Of a stretch of 39,942 nucleotides of DNA, positions 22,095 to 29,891 are shown in pieces; position 1 is the first letter of the stretch; each line of letters starts with the position of its first letter. The notes under the pieces were generated by a model. That model was not told the DNA's origin. It searched no databases and saw nothing but the letters and a program-made list of their open reading frames with translations. Origin of the DNA: a virus. The position numbers were made by a program, and so were the translations under genes. Location: IMG/VR virus record IMGVR_UViG_3300045996_004166, positions 1-39,942 of that record; one strand, written 5' to 3'.

Positions 22095-22684
22095 GGCTGC
22101 ACCGTAACCGGGATGAGGCGCTCGGGGAGACGGTAGAAGACGGTGCGCATCTCCGGTACGGGCGCGAGATAGAACTGCAACGCTCCAAGCTGCGCGGGCC
22201 GAAGCTCGACGCGGCGCCTGGGGACGGTTGGAATCACCGCCACCCGCACGGCGGTCCCGTACTTCACCGGCAACCACTTCCACGTGCCGGTGAGCTCCAT
22301 CCCCGGCAGCGTCACGCCGGCGCACTTCAGGTCGCGCAGCTCCTCGTCCGGCTCGGCCGCCGCCGCCCGGATCGAGTCGGGGATGCCGCCGGCGGCCTGC
22401 GCCATGAACTGCTCCGTGTAGACGCACGCGCGCTCACCGTACGCCCACAGCTCGTAGGTGTGCGAGTCCGGAAAGAAGTGCAGGCCGGTCGGGCGGGTCG
22501 CCTCCTGGGAGCTGGCCAGGCGGAGACCGCCGGCAACCTCCGTGACCAACCCGGCGCGGACGAGGTCCGCGCGAACGTGGGGGCCTATCGGCTCCCAATC
22601 CTCGTCGAACACCTCGACCGGGAGCGGCACGAGGCTGGTGTTGCGGATGTACCGGACGTACTTCACCAGGTGCTCGTCGCTCAT
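22091..22684 (-). CDS. unknown protein of the lysogeny operon
   Basis: A 197-residue protein starting at ATG 22684, which overlaps the upstream stop. The longer frame to 23098 runs through other genes, so this start is preferred. Contains KYVRYIRNTSLVPLPVEVFDEDWEPIG, HFFPDSHTYELWAYGER and PVKYGTAVRVAVIPTVPRRRVELRPAQL. No known motif. Function unknown. Confidence 0.6.
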   Translation of the reverse strand: MSDEHLVKYVRYIRNTSLVPLPVEVFDEDWEPIGPHVRADLVRAGLVTEVAGGLRLASSQEATRPTGLHFFPDSHTYELWAYGERACVYTEQFMAQAAGGIPDSIRAAAAEPDEELRDLKCAGVTLPGMELTGTWKWLPVKYGTAVRVAVIPTVPRRRVELRPAQLGALQFYLAPVPEMRTVFYRLPERLIPVTVQP

Positions 22685-22908
22685 CCCCCCCACTCCTCGT
22701 CGAAGTCGTCGCCCTTCCAGGCGTCGGGATCGGTTTCCCACGGGCTCTCGGCGCGCTCCTTCTCCATGCGCCATGCGACCCTGCGAAACTGGCGCGTCGC
22801 CTGTCGCATGTTCATGGCGAGGTCGTCCACTGCTCGTGTGAACTGAGCGAGCGCCGCCGAGACATTGCTCATCGCCCGGCGGCGGGCCGCCGCATCGCGG
22901 TCGTTCAT
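22681..22908 (-). CDS. unknown small helical protein
   Basis: A 75-residue protein. ATG at 22908 overlaps the upstream stop. One long basic helix (RRRAMSNVSAALAQFTRAVDDLAMNMRQATRQFRRVAWRMEKER) and an acidic, tryptophan-containing tail (DFDEEWGG). Charge distribution suggests a dimeric coiled coil. Function unknown. Confidence 0.6.
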   Translation of the reverse strand: MNDRDAAARRRAMSNVSAALAQFTRAVDDLAMNMRQATRQFRRVAWRMEKERAESPWETDPDAWKGDDFDEEWGG

Positions 22909-23123
22909 TCCCCCTCCCCCTGTGGAGTGCGGTCGAGCGCTTCCCCACCACGCCTTTCCACTTCGGGGCCGAGGGACGCTGGCCCGGCGATGTACTGCCC
23001 CTGCTCGTCCATGCCGTAGGAGGCCGCGGGGATCTCGCCGTTGCTGAGCGCCTCGCTGATCCACGCGACGGCTTCGCCGAACTGCTGATCGTCGGCAAAG
23101 TACCAGACCCGGTCGTTGCTCAT
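22905..23123 (-). CDS. unknown small protein after the integrase
   Basis: A 72-residue protein; ATG at 23123 shares a base with the integrase stop (TGATG); a GTG at 23126 is an alternative. Starts SNDRVWYFADDQQFGEAVAWISEALSNGEI, with an alternating strand-helix feel, and ends acidic. No family recognised. Position suggests a small factor co-expressed with the integrase, perhaps a recombination directionality factor, but no HTH is visible. Confidence 0.6.
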   Translation of the reverse strand: MSNDRVWYFADDQQFGEAVAWISEALSNGEIPAASYGMDEQGQYIAGPASLGPEVERRGGEALDRTPQGEGE

Positions 23124-24601
23124 CACCCCGCCTTTCGCCCGCTCGCGTGGAGGAAGGCTTCCATCTTCGCCACGGTGTCGGGCTTTGCCGTCCGCTGGCC
23201 GCGCCGGAGGCGGTAGAGGGTCGCGTGGTCGATCCCGCCGGCCGCGATCACGTCAACCTCGCGCATCCCCTCGATCGCTTCAAGGAACAGCCGCACCGTC
23301 TCCCGCGAGTCGGCCCACTGCCGCACGTCAACCCAGCTCTCCACCGCCTGCAGGCGCTCGGTGGGGATCATGTGCCGCCAGCGCTCCAGGCTGAAGTCCA
23401 GCGCCGGGCCCATGCGCTCGGGTAGGAGCTGCGCGCGGTCGTAGATCCGCTCGAAGGTGTCGGACCGGCCGCGGTGCCCCAGCGCCGCACGGACCTGGTT
23501 CGCGCTCACCCCGTCGACGGTGGCGTAGTAGGTGGCGAAGGCGGTGCGGAACATCCGGGTCGTGAAGAATCCCGCCCCGAAGCCTGCCCGCTCGGCCACG
23601 AAGTCGATCGCGCGCTGGCAGTCCTCCACCCGGTTCCCCAGCGTCGTCTCGAACAGGCGGCCGCCGATCTTCCCGGTGCGCTTCGTGTACGCGGCCAGCG
23701 CCTCGGCGAGGGCGGGAGGAAGGGCGATGATGCGCGTGACCGGCGCGTGGCCGTGGCGGATCTTGGACGCGCGGATCTCCAGCCGCGAGGCGTGGGGGTG
23801 CGCATCCCCCACCTGGGCGTTCGCCACCTCGGCCGCGCGGGCGCCGGTGTAGATGTAGAACGCCAGCAGCTCGTACACGCAGTGCGCGACGCCGCTCCCG
23901 CGGCGCTCGAGGAGCGGGCCCGCGTCCACCGCGGCCGCGAGGAACAGGGCGATCTCCCACGCCTCGCGCAGCGGCGTGTTGCTCCGCGGCGCGACGGGCT
24001 TCCCCTTCAACGCGCGGACCGGGTTCCGATCCTCCCGCACCAGCCCCTCGCTGATGGCGAACTTGTAGAGGCCGGAGAGCGCGTTCAGCGCGTGGCGGCG
24101 GGTCTGCGGCGCCCACAACCGCCCGCCCTTCCCGCGGCGGCGTGAGAGCCAGCGATCCCACTCGCGCACGTCCGTTGGCTTGATGGTCGCGAGGTTGCGC
24201 TCGCCGGGGACGAGGCGCCGGGCGGCCCACTCGGCGGAGCCCGCGTTCTCCTCGAACTGCGCCGCGGTGAAGAAGCGCGCCGCGAGCACCAGCCGCTTCT
24301 TGACGTTGTGCAGGGAGGCGGGGGTCATGGTGCCGTCGGCCTCGCTCGCGCTCAGGTACAGGTCGCCCATGCGCACCAAGTCGAGCTTCGGGTTGAGCCC
24401 CAGCGCGGCCCGGTCCCGCTGCGCCCCGGTGAGCCTCACCACCTCCGCCGCGGCGAGCTCCTCCGCCTTGACCGGATCGGTGGTCCCCTGCTTCTGGCCC
24501 GGGGGGATGAGGGCCATCTGCTTCCCGCCGGGCAGGTCGCGGAAGTCGCCCCACAGGATTCCTCTCTTGCCCCGGCGGTAGATCCGTTGACGCGCGTTCA
24601 T
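23123..24601 (-). CDS. int: tyrosine recombinase (integrase) with a C-terminal HTH extension
   Basis: A 492-residue protein from ATG 24601 (GTG 24610 would add 3 residues). Catalytic residues seen: R255 (in YTGARAAEV), K280, R352 (TRMFRTAFAT), H376 (LGHRG) and nucleophile Y387 (FERIYDR). The His that usually sits three before R352 is replaced by R349. Residues 447-487 form a separate helix-turn-helix (VIAAGGIDHATLYRLRRGQRTAKPDTV), unusual after the catalytic domain. It would integrate the phage at the tRNA-Gly site. It is read right after the repressor gene. Confidence 0.9.
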   Translation of the reverse strand: MNARQRIYRRGKRGILWGDFRDLPGGKQMALIPPGQKQGTTDPVKAEELAAAEVVRLTGAQRDRAALGLNPKLDLVRMGDLYLSASEADGTMTPASLHNVKKRLVLAARFFTAAQFEENAGSAEWAARRLVPGERNLATIKPTDVREWDRWLSRRRGKGGRLWAPQTRRHALNALSGLYKFAISEGLVREDRNPVRALKGKPVAPRSNTPLREAWEIALFLAAAVDAGPLLERRGSGVAHCVYELLAFYIYTGARAAEVANAQVGDAHPHASRLEIRASKIRHGHAPVTRIIALPPALAEALAAYTKRTGKIGGRLFETTLGNRVEDCQRAIDFVAERAGFGAGFFTTRMFRTAFATYYATVDGVSANQVRAALGHRGRSDTFERIYDRAQLLPERMGPALDFSLERWRHMIPTERLQAVESWVDVRQWADSRETVRLFLEAIEGMREVDVIAAGGIDHATLYRLRRGQRTAKPDTVAKMEAFLHASGRKAG

Positions 24602-24606
24602 TTGAG

Positions 24607-24622
24607 GCACCTAACGCTAGGT
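24607..24622. other. small inverted repeat before the integrase start
   Basis: CACCTA, ACGC, TAGGTG: a 6-bp hairpin just upstream of the integrase ATG and overlapping the repressor stop (24617-24619). It may tune integrase translation, as the AGGTG ribosome-binding stretch is inside the stem. Low certainty. Confidence 0.35.
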
Positions 24623-25330
24623 GGATTCCGGCTCGGGGTCTGCTGGCGGCGACCCAATCTCGTGCCATTCCTTCCCGTGGAACTCCTCAACGTCGTTGAT
24701 CGCCTTACCCATCGCCCTCCGCTCTTCAACAACGCCGTCGGGGACCGCATCCAGCAACTCGGAAAGCGCCCGAGCGATGCTGGTCAACGCGCGACTCTGC
24801 GCGGTCGCCGGCGCGAGGTGGCCGTGGGCGAGCCCGACCACCGTAGCGAGCGCCCCCACTGCCATCGTCGCGACGTTCTCTATCACCGGGGCCGCCTCCT
24901 CCTCTGACGCGGTATACTCGTTCAGCGCTTCCAGCACTTCACCCTGCGTCTTCCGCAGCAGGCTCACCGCGAAGTCCGCAGCCGCGTTCACCGCCGCAGC
25001 GTCGCCGAAGGCGCTCGGGATGAACGTCTGTATCTTCCGACTCACGCCGGCACGCAAGCTCTCCTCGGCCCACTTCACCGGCGGTGTGTCCTCCGGGTAA
25101 ACCAGACCCTCTCCGGTGGCGAGCCACAGGAAGTTGCACCCCAGCCTCTTGGCGGCCTCGAGGACGAACTCGACCGGCGGGTTTCCCTTGTCCGAGAAGT
25201 AGCCGTAGACCGTCGAGAATCCCGCACCGGGGATCTCGGACCCCTCCATCAAACGCGCGAAACCTCGCCGCGAGAGGCCCGCCGCGTAGATCGCCAAGTC
25301 CAGGCGCTTCCCGAAGCCCGCTAACGCCAT
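24617..25330 (-). CDS. CI-like repressor without a visible peptidase domain
   Basis: A 237-residue protein. Residues 1-75 include KRLDLAIYAAGLSRRGFARLMEGSEIPGAGFSTVYGYFSDKGNPP and EFVLEAAKRLGCNFLWLATGEG, a typical repressor helix-turn-helix with the 'LATGEG' end. The remaining 160 residues are helical and acidic, without the Ala-Gly cleavage site and Ser/Lys pair of LexA-type (S24) repressors. SOS self-cleavage therefore looks unlikely. ATG at 25330 follows a GGGGGG run. It starts the leftward lysogeny operon, and it likely binds the sites at 25374-25430. Confidence 0.8.
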   Translation of the reverse strand: MALAGFGKRLDLAIYAAGLSRRGFARLMEGSEIPGAGFSTVYGYFSDKGNPPVEFVLEAAKRLGCNFLWLATGEGLVYPEDTPPVKWAEESLRAGVSRKIQTFIPSAFGDAAAVNAAADFAVSLLRKTQGEVLEALNEYTASEEEAAPVIENVATMAVGALATVVGLAHGHLAPATAQSRALTSIARALSELLDAVPDGVVEERRAMGKAINDVEEFHGKEWHEIGSPPADPEPEST

Positions 25331-25481
25331 CGCTCGAACCCCCCTCACTTGACCGCGTGCCGAACGACATGTAACGTAATTCGTACGGCGCGTGACGAAA
25401 TCCGAATGCGGGCAGAAACGTAATACGCATCGGGCATCCACGCAAGCAATTACCCACCTCCCGCGCGGGGCCGCAACACGG
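25331..25481. promoter_or_regulatory. immunity region with three operator-like repeats
   Basis: This 151-bp gap separates the leftward repressor from the rightward early operon. Three similar sites occur: ACGTAATTCGT (25374-25384, a palindrome with a TAATT centre), ACGAAATCCG (25395-25404) and ACGTAATACGCAT (25418-25430), with starts 21 and 23 bp apart (about two helical turns). This is the pattern of a tripartite phage operator. The first site overlaps the -10 of the rightward promoter. Whether the repressor binds them is inference. Confidence 0.65.
25349..25377 (+). promoter_or_regulatory. rightward early promoter (PR-like)
   Basis: TTGACC (25349-25354), 17 bp, TAACGT (25372-25377). The -35 is good and the -10 weak. 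The -10 overlaps the first operator, which suits a repressed early promoter. It would drive the operon from 25482. Confidence 0.5.
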
Positions 25482-25667
25482 ATGAAAGAGATTGAGCCGC
25501 GGAAGGTCGTCACGCTGCGTCTTGCGAACGATGAGCGTGACCTGATCGCCGGTGCTGCCGGAGCCGCAGGCGAGAGGGTTTCCGTGTGGATGCGTCGCAC
25601 CCTCTTGGACAGCGCCCGCCGCCGGATCTTGCTCGCGCAGGGGGCGGGCCGGGAGGCAGTCGGATGA
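25482..25667 (+). CDS. small ribbon-helix-helix-like protein
   Basis: A 61-residue protein, ATG at 25482, first gene of the rightward operon. KVVTLRLANDERDLIAGAAGAAGERVSVWMRRTLLDSARRR fits a ribbon-helix-helix pattern: a strand (VVTLRL), a helix, a turn (GER) and a second helix. As the first early gene opposite the repressor, it could be the Cro counterpart, but this is inference. Its stop overlaps the next ATG. Confidence 0.65.
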   Translation: MKEIEPRKVVTLRLANDERDLIAGAAGAAGERVSVWMRRTLLDSARRRILLAQGAGREAVG

Positions 25668-26116
25668 ACGCCGCCGACTTGGACGACGACGTTCTGCTGG
25701 AGGAGCTCTCCCGCCGAAGCCCGAGGGCGACAGTGGAGATCGACTTCGCCTTGCGCGCGGTCGCAGCGGCCCGCAGGCGTCGCCGCCAACTCGAACCCCC
25801 TCCCGGCGGGTACCACACCCTGGCGCAGCTCGCCCCCCTGTTCCCGAATGGTCGCGGGGAGCCGCGGTCGGTGCGGGCTCTCGCGCTCGACTGCGAGAAG
25901 GGCCGCTTCGGCGAGCCCGGCTCGCCGGACGGACCGAAGAAGGAGGGGACTCGATGGAAGGTCCCCCATGCCGCAGCCCTCGCGGCGCTCGGGGCGAACG
26001 AGTCGCCGGCCGCGCCCCCCGCGGAGAAGGTCGAAGGCGTCCACCCCCTCCGACCGCGCGCGGCTGGCAGAGGCGGCGGTCCACTCTCCGAGGCTCTCCG
26101 CGCCGCCGACCCGTGA
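25664..26116 (+). CDS. excisionase-like DNA-binding protein
   Basis: A 150-residue protein, ATG overlapping the previous stop. The middle part, YHTLAQLAPLFPNGRGEPRSVRALALDCEKGRFG ... TRWKVPHAAALAAL, resembles excisionase/MerR-type winged helix domains, which typically end in 'W.V...A'. The C-terminus is proline-rich and likely disordered. Early expression opposite the integrase operon fits a directionality factor. The family match is by eye. Confidence 0.55.
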   Translation: MNAADLDDDVLLEELSRRSPRATVEIDFALRAVAAARRRRRQLEPPPGGYHTLAQLAPLFPNGRGEPRSVRALALDCEKGRFGEPGSPDGPKKEGTRWKVPHAAALAALGANESPAAPPAEKVEGVHPLRPRAAGRGGGPLSEALRAADP

Positions 26117-26295
26117 CCCCCGCGCCCCCGCCGTTCCCGCCCGGCTCCCTCGCCGCCGCCGAGGCCGCCCGCGCCCGCGCCGAGATGGCCGAGTCGTGGG
26201 CGAGCCGCGCGGCTACGCTGTCGGGGGTCGCGGCCAAGATCCAGGCAGACGCCGACGCCGCGCTCGCCAGCCGCCGCCGAGCCGCCAATGGCTGA
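26113..26295 (+). CDS. unknown small helical protein
   Basis: A 60-residue protein, GTG start overlapping the previous stop (GTGA). After MTPAPPPFPPGS there is one alanine-rich helix with heptad-like spacing, probably a coiled coil. Function unknown. Confidence 0.55.
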   Translation: MTPAPPPFPPGSLAAAEAARARAEMAESWASRAATLSGVAAKIQADADAALASRRRAANG

Positions 26296-26554
26296 GGAAG
26301 CGGCCCGCCCGCCCCTTCAGCGCGCGCAAGAGCACCTCGCCAGCGCCGCGGCGGCGGTAGACGAGGCCGCCGGGAGCACGCACCCAGCGCTTGCGCGGTA
26401 CCGCGACGCGCTGGCGCTGGTGCAGGCGGACGTCCACCACGTTCTCGGCCGGGTGGCTACGCTGCGCCGGATGCTCAACCTCTCCGCGGCCACCCCGGCC
26501 GCGCCCGCCCCTGCACGCCCGAACCCGCGGGGGCCTCATGGCCGCAGTCGCTGA
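26288..26554 (+). CDS. unknown small helical protein
   Basis: An 88-residue protein; ATG lies inside the previous gene (8-bp overlap). Helical (QRAQEHLASAAAAVDEAAG, YRDALALVQADVHHVLGRVATLRRML) with a proline-rich tail. No motif. It may partner the preceding coiled-coil protein. Confidence 0.55.
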   Translation: MAEEAARPPLQRAQEHLASAAAAVDEAAGSTHPALARYRDALALVQADVHHVLGRVATLRRMLNLSAATPAAPAPARPNPRGPHGRSR

Positions 26555-26999
26555 CCTCCCCGCTCTCACCGAGCCGATCGCGCTCGCGCTGGTGGCCGCC
26601 GCCGCCGAGGTGGACGAGCCAGCCGCGGCGTTCGCCGCCGCGGTCGCCGCCGACGCCGTCGCCGAGCTGCGCGCCAGCGGGGTCGACCCGGCCGGGATCG
26701 AGGAGGACGCGGTGCGGCTGGTCGGCGCGTTGATCACCGCCCCCGATCCGGAGATGCTGGTGGAGGGCGCGCGCCGCGTGGCCGCCGCCGGGGGCGCGGT
26801 GAACACCTGGGTGAGCATGTGGGGGCTGGACGCGCTCGCGGTGGCCGATGACGCCGCCCGCGCGCTCGCCGCCATCGGCCCGGGCTCGCTCTTCGGCCCG
26901 TGGGCGGCGCACCTCAACCTGATCCGGGGTTCCGTGAACGAGACAGCCGCCGCACACCTCCTCCAGCGGGCGGTGGCGATCCGCAGCGCCGTAGCCTGA
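26538..26999 (+). CDS. unknown alanine-rich protein
   Basis: A 153-residue protein, ATG at 26538 within the previous gene. All helical, acidic, very alanine-rich (EPAAAFAAAVAADAVAELRAS), with WVSMWGLDALAVADDAARALAAIGPGSLFGPWAAHLNLI near the end. No known family. It lies directly before the replicative helicase gene, so a replication role is possible. Confidence 0.55.
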   Translation: MAAVADLPALTEPIALALVAAAAEVDEPAAAFAAAVAADAVAELRASGVDPAGIEEDAVRLVGALITAPDPEMLVEGARRVAAAGGAVNTWVSMWGLDALAVADDAARALAAIGPGSLFGPWAAHLNLIRGSVNETAAAHLLQRAVAIRSAVA

Positions 27000-27021
27000 C
27001 GACCCTTCCGGCCTTCGCAGA

Positions 27022-28590
27022 ATGACGACCCGTAACGGACGCGGACGCGAACCTGCCGCAGCCTCGGCGCCCCTCCTTCACGACCCCGCGACCGAGCGGC
27101 TGGCGGTGGGGCGCGCCGCGTTCGATCCGGGCATCCGCGCCGATCTGCTCGCGCGCTTGGTGGACGCGGACTTCTTCGTCGACGCGCACCGCGTGCTCTT
27201 CGGCGCCGTGCGCACGATGGCGCTGGGCGAGGCTGGGGCCGACCTGGTGGCGCTGGCGGACAGGGTAGAGAGCTCCGCGGACGTCTTCGAGAAGCTGGGC
27301 GGCGTAGCGACGTTCGTGCGCGACCTGCAATCCGACCCGGAAGTTCGGTCGAGCAGAGACTGGCCCGCGGACGTCTTCCTGGACGCGACGGCTACGCCGC
27401 TCCGGCGCCTCGCGATCCAGCGCCGGATCGCCAACACCGCGCGCGCCCTCGCCGCCACCCCCAGCGATGCGAAGCTGGTGGCGGCGCTGGCGGAGATGCA
27501 GGCGCAACTCGACGCGGGCTCCACGAGCGCGCGCGCTCTCGCCCCGCCCGATCGCTGGAGCGACCTGCTGCGCCTGCCGCCCCCGCAGGAGGTGTGGATT
27601 GCGAGCGAGCTGATCCCGGCCGAGGCGAACGTGCTGGTCGCCGCCTACCCGAAGAGCCACAAGACGAACCTGTGCATCGACCTCGCGGTCGCGGCGGCTT
27701 CCGGTACACCCTTCCTGGGCCACTACGCCGTTCCCCGGCAGCACCGCGTCGGGATTGTCCTGATGGAGGGCGCGAAACACCAGCTCGTCCGCCGGACCAT
27801 GCGCATCGCGCAGGCGCGCGGCGTGGAGGACCTGGGCGACCTGGACGACTTCCTCCACCCGTGGTTCCGGCCGAAGCTCTCCCTCGCCTCGCCGGCCGTG
27901 ATGACGGAGATGGCCGCCTACGTGTCGCGGCTACAGCTCGACCTGCTGGTGATCGACAACTGGAGCTACGTGGCAAGCGGCAACAGCAACGACTCGGACG
28001 AGGTCACGCCGCAGTTGAAGGCGCTCTCCGATCTACGAGAAGCGTCGCCCGGGCTCACCGTCGTGCTGGTGCACCACGCGAGAAAGAGCGGCGGGGCGGA
28101 CAAGTCGGGCGAGCGGCTCGCGGACATGATCCGCAACTCCACCGCGTTCCCCGCATGGTACGACGTGGGGATCGCCGCCGCGCGCAAAGACGAGACTTCG
28201 CCTGTGGTGGACCTGCGCATCGAGATGCGCGACTACCCCACTCCGCCCGCGTTCTCGTTCATCGTCGAGGATGAGCACCCGGCCTCGCCCGAGTACGGCC
28301 CCTACCCCGGCGGCTGGCTTCGGCTGCGCGTCCACGGCCAGAAGTCTGATCGCGCGGTCGCGGTGGCGGTGCTGGAGGGCCTGTTCCCAGCGATCGCCGA
28401 CGTGCTGGCAAGCTTCCCCGGCTGTACCTCCCGCGGCCTGCGACAGCATGTGAAGGGGAACAACGAACGGATCGACGACGCGGTCGCGCTGATGGTTGAG
28501 CGCGGCCTCGTGCTCTGCGATGTCAACGTGAGGGGCAGCAAGTCGTACAAGTTGGTGGGGCCCCCGCCGGCGGCACCCTCGCTGCTCTGA
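27022..28590 (+). CDS. replicative helicase (DnaB N-terminal domain plus RepA-type ATPase)
   Basis: A 522-residue protein. The first 120 residues match a DnaB N-terminal domain (TERLAVGRAAFDPGIRADLLARLVDADFFVDAHRVLF). The ATPase core has Walker A AAYPKSHKTN (207-216) and Walker B LDLLVID (306-312), with LTVVLVHHARKSGG downstream, as in the RepA/AAA_25 group of hexameric helicases. The C-terminal part (about 450-515) looks like a winged helix. It probably unwinds phage DNA at an origin; the GGGCACG array at 30301-30596 is a candidate. No loader or primase is seen nearby. Confidence 0.85.
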   Translation: MTTRNGRGREPAAASAPLLHDPATERLAVGRAAFDPGIRADLLARLVDADFFVDAHRVLFGAVRTMALGEAGADLVALADRVESSADVFEKLGGVATFVRDLQSDPEVRSSRDWPADVFLDATATPLRRLAIQRRIANTARALAATPSDAKLVAALAEMQAQLDAGSTSARALAPPDRWSDLLRLPPPQEVWIASELIPAEANVLVAAYPKSHKTNLCIDLAVAAASGTPFLGHYAVPRQHRVGIVLMEGAKHQLVRRTMRIAQARGVEDLGDLDDFLHPWFRPKLSLASPAVMTEMAAYVSRLQLDLLVIDNWSYVASGNSNDSDEVTPQLKALSDLREASPGLTVVLVHHARKSGGADKSGERLADMIRNSTAFPAWYDVGIAAARKDETSPVVDLRIEMRDYPTPPAFSFIVEDEHPASPEYGPYPGGWLRLRVHGQKSDRAVAVAVLEGLFPAIADVLASFPGCTSRGLRQHVKGNNERIDDAVALMVERGLVLCDVNVRGSKSYKLVGPPPAAPSLL

Positions 28591-28617
28591 TTCCCTTACC
28601 CCCGGAGGGCTTCCGTC

Positions 28618-28836
28618 ATGCACATCGATGACCGCGCGACACTTCCGCCCGAGGCCCTGGACGGGGACGGCGGGTGGGATCTCTCCCGAGACGGCGACAC
28701 GTGGTGCTGGACGTTCTACGGCAACCCGGACTGGGAGTACCCGGACGGGGCGAACGGCTGGACGATCCGGATGCCACTCGGACCGGGCGAGCGCCCCACC
28801 CTTGAAGACCTGCGCGCGCACCTGCAGGTGAAGTGA
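28618..28836 (+). CDS. unknown small protein
   Basis: A 72-residue protein, ATG with GGAGGG upstream. Tryptophan- and aspartate-rich: GGWDLSRDGDTWCWTFYGNPDWEYPDGANGW. A compact beta domain is likely. No family recognised. Between helicase and zinc ribbon genes. Confidence 0.6.
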   Translation: MHIDDRATLPPEALDGDGGWDLSRDGDTWCWTFYGNPDWEYPDGANGWTIRMPLGPGERPTLEDLRAHLQVK

Positions 28837-29111
28837 GCGACGCGGCCCCGGCCCCAGCGGAGCCCCCCGCCGAGCTCCACCGCACCGGTGCCGCGTGCCC
28901 CCGGTGCGGAGCGGCGCCGGCGCTGCGCGTCGCGGCCTCCCTCTGCCACGTGGTGCGTCAGCTCCTCCCGTCGTCGGAGGTGGCCACGTACCAGTGCCAG
29001 CGGCGGGGGTGCGGGCACGTCTACGCCATCACCGCAGCCGAGCTGGCGGAGCACGGGAGCACAAAGCGGCGGCGGCGGGTTATTACGCGCGGCATAGAGC
29101 CCGAAGGTTGA
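28833..29111 (+). CDS. small zinc-ribbon protein
   Basis: A 92-residue protein, GTG overlapping the previous stop. Two cysteine pairs, CPRCG near residue 22 and CQRRGC near residue 55, are the ribbon ligands, as in phage transcription-type zinc ribbons (Ogr/delta-like). The end, YAITAAELAEHGSTKRRRRV, is basic. It may bind DNA or RNA polymerase and control late genes; not proven. Confidence 0.65.
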   Translation: MSDAAPAPAEPPAELHRTGAACPRCGAAPALRVAASLCHVVRQLLPSSEVATYQCQRRGCGHVYAITAAELAEHGSTKRRRRVITRGIEPEG

Positions 29112-29137
29112 CGGGCCGTACGGCATTCCGGTATCGT
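29108..29137 (+). promoter_or_regulatory. promoter candidate before the 29233 operon
   Basis: TTGACG (29108-29113), 18 bp, TATCGT (29132-29137). It overlaps the zinc ribbon's stop. It uses the same -35 hexamer as the promoter before the capsid gene. A terminator-like hairpin follows at 29166-29199. Confidence 0.45.
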
Positions 29138-29232
29138 TGCGGAACCGGACACGAAAGTTGAGCAGAGGCGCCCCAGCGGGAGATCCCGCCGCGGCGCCTT
29201 TCCGTTTCCCCCCACAGAGGAGATCCCCCGAC
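29112..29232. promoter_or_regulatory. leader between zinc-ribbon gene and the HNH operon
   Basis: A 121-bp gap. Promoter candidate overlapping its left end, then a hairpin: stem AGGCGCC (29166-29172) with GGCGCCT (29193-29199), continued by GCGGG/CCCGC around the loop AGAT, followed by TTCCGTTTC. A good ribosome site (GAGGAG) for the gene at 29233 comes after it. The hairpin with a T-rich tail reads like an attenuator or terminator between promoter and gene. Confidence 0.55.
29166..29207 (+). terminator. terminator or attenuator hairpin
   Basis: A 7-bp stem plus an inner 5-bp stem with a 4-base loop, then TTCCGTTT on the plus strand. It lies between a promoter candidate and the ATG at 29233. 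Confidence 0.55.
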
Positions 29233-29499
29233 ATGGCGACCGCGATCGAGCACCTGGAGAAGAAGGCCGAAGCCAACCGCGACAACGCTGGGATCCTGCG
29301 CTCGAAGGTCCGAGGCCTGAGGGAGGACGCCGCCGACCACGAACGGCGCGCGCTGCTGCTGGAGGAGGAAGCCTGCGAGCTTGACTCCGCCGCCGCCGAG
29401 CTCCGCCGCGCGCGCATGCCGACCGCCGGCGTCTTCTTCGTGGCGAGCGCCGGCATCAGCGACCAGCCGCCTGCGCCGCCCCCCCACCAGCCCGCGTGA
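29233..29499 (+). CDS. small coiled-coil protein
   Basis: An 88-residue protein, ATG with GAGGAG upstream. One long helix with heptad repeats (EHLEKKAEANRDNAGILRSKVRGLREDAADHERRALLLEEEA), then a short hydrophobic stretch and a proline-rich tail. A likely coiled-coil dimer. No family recognised. The next gene's GTG overlaps its stop. Confidence 0.6.
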   Translation: MATAIEHLEKKAEANRDNAGILRSKVRGLREDAADHERRALLLEEEACELDSAAAELRRARMPTAGVFFVASAGISDQPPAPPPHQPA

Positions 29500-29891
29500 G
29501 GCGGCGCCTCGATGTGCCCCGCCGACTCCCTTCCCCCTGCGCGCAACCGCGCTGCCCGGTGCTCTGCCACACGCGCTACTGCGCGGAGCACCAGCGCGAG
29601 ACCACCCGGGCGTACGACCGGGCGCGGGGGAGTGCGGCTTCCCGCGGCTACGGCGCGAGGCACCGGCGCTGGCGCGAGCTGGTGCTGGCCCGCGACCCGG
29701 TGTGCGTAGACCCGTTCGGTGACCACGCGGCGGTGGGGGAGGTGGCTCCCTCCACCGACGCTGACCACATCAAGAGGATCGAGGAGGGGGGCGCCCGCTT
29801 CGACCTGGCGAACGGCCAAGGGCTGTGCGCCACGTGCCACGGGAAGAAGACCGCGATGGAGACCAGAGCGAAGCCAGGAGCGAAAGCATGA
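29496..29891 (+). CDS. HNH endonuclease
   Basis: A 131-residue protein, GTG start overlapping the previous stop. RGYGARHRRWRELVLARDPVC starts the domain as in phage HNH proteins. DADHIKRIEEGGARFDLANGQGLCATCHGKKTA holds the HNH-type metal site, with D-H-I, an N (in LANGQGLC) and the CATCH zinc pair. Cysteines C29-C30 at the N-terminus may bind a second zinc. In phages such proteins often help terminase cleave DNA for packaging; here it lies about 3 kb upstream of the terminase. Confidence 0.85.
   Translation: MRRRLDVPRRLPSPCAQPRCPVLCHTRYCAEHQRETTRAYDRARGSAASRGYGARHRRWRELVLARDPVCVDPFGDHAAVGEVAPSTDADHIKRIEEGGARFDLANGQGLCATCHGKKTAMETRAKPGAKA

Noticed and set aside
25392-25667. A longer start (25392) for the RHH-like gene.
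   Set aside because: It would include the operator sites, and the extra residues have no protein-like pattern; ATG 25482 is preferred.
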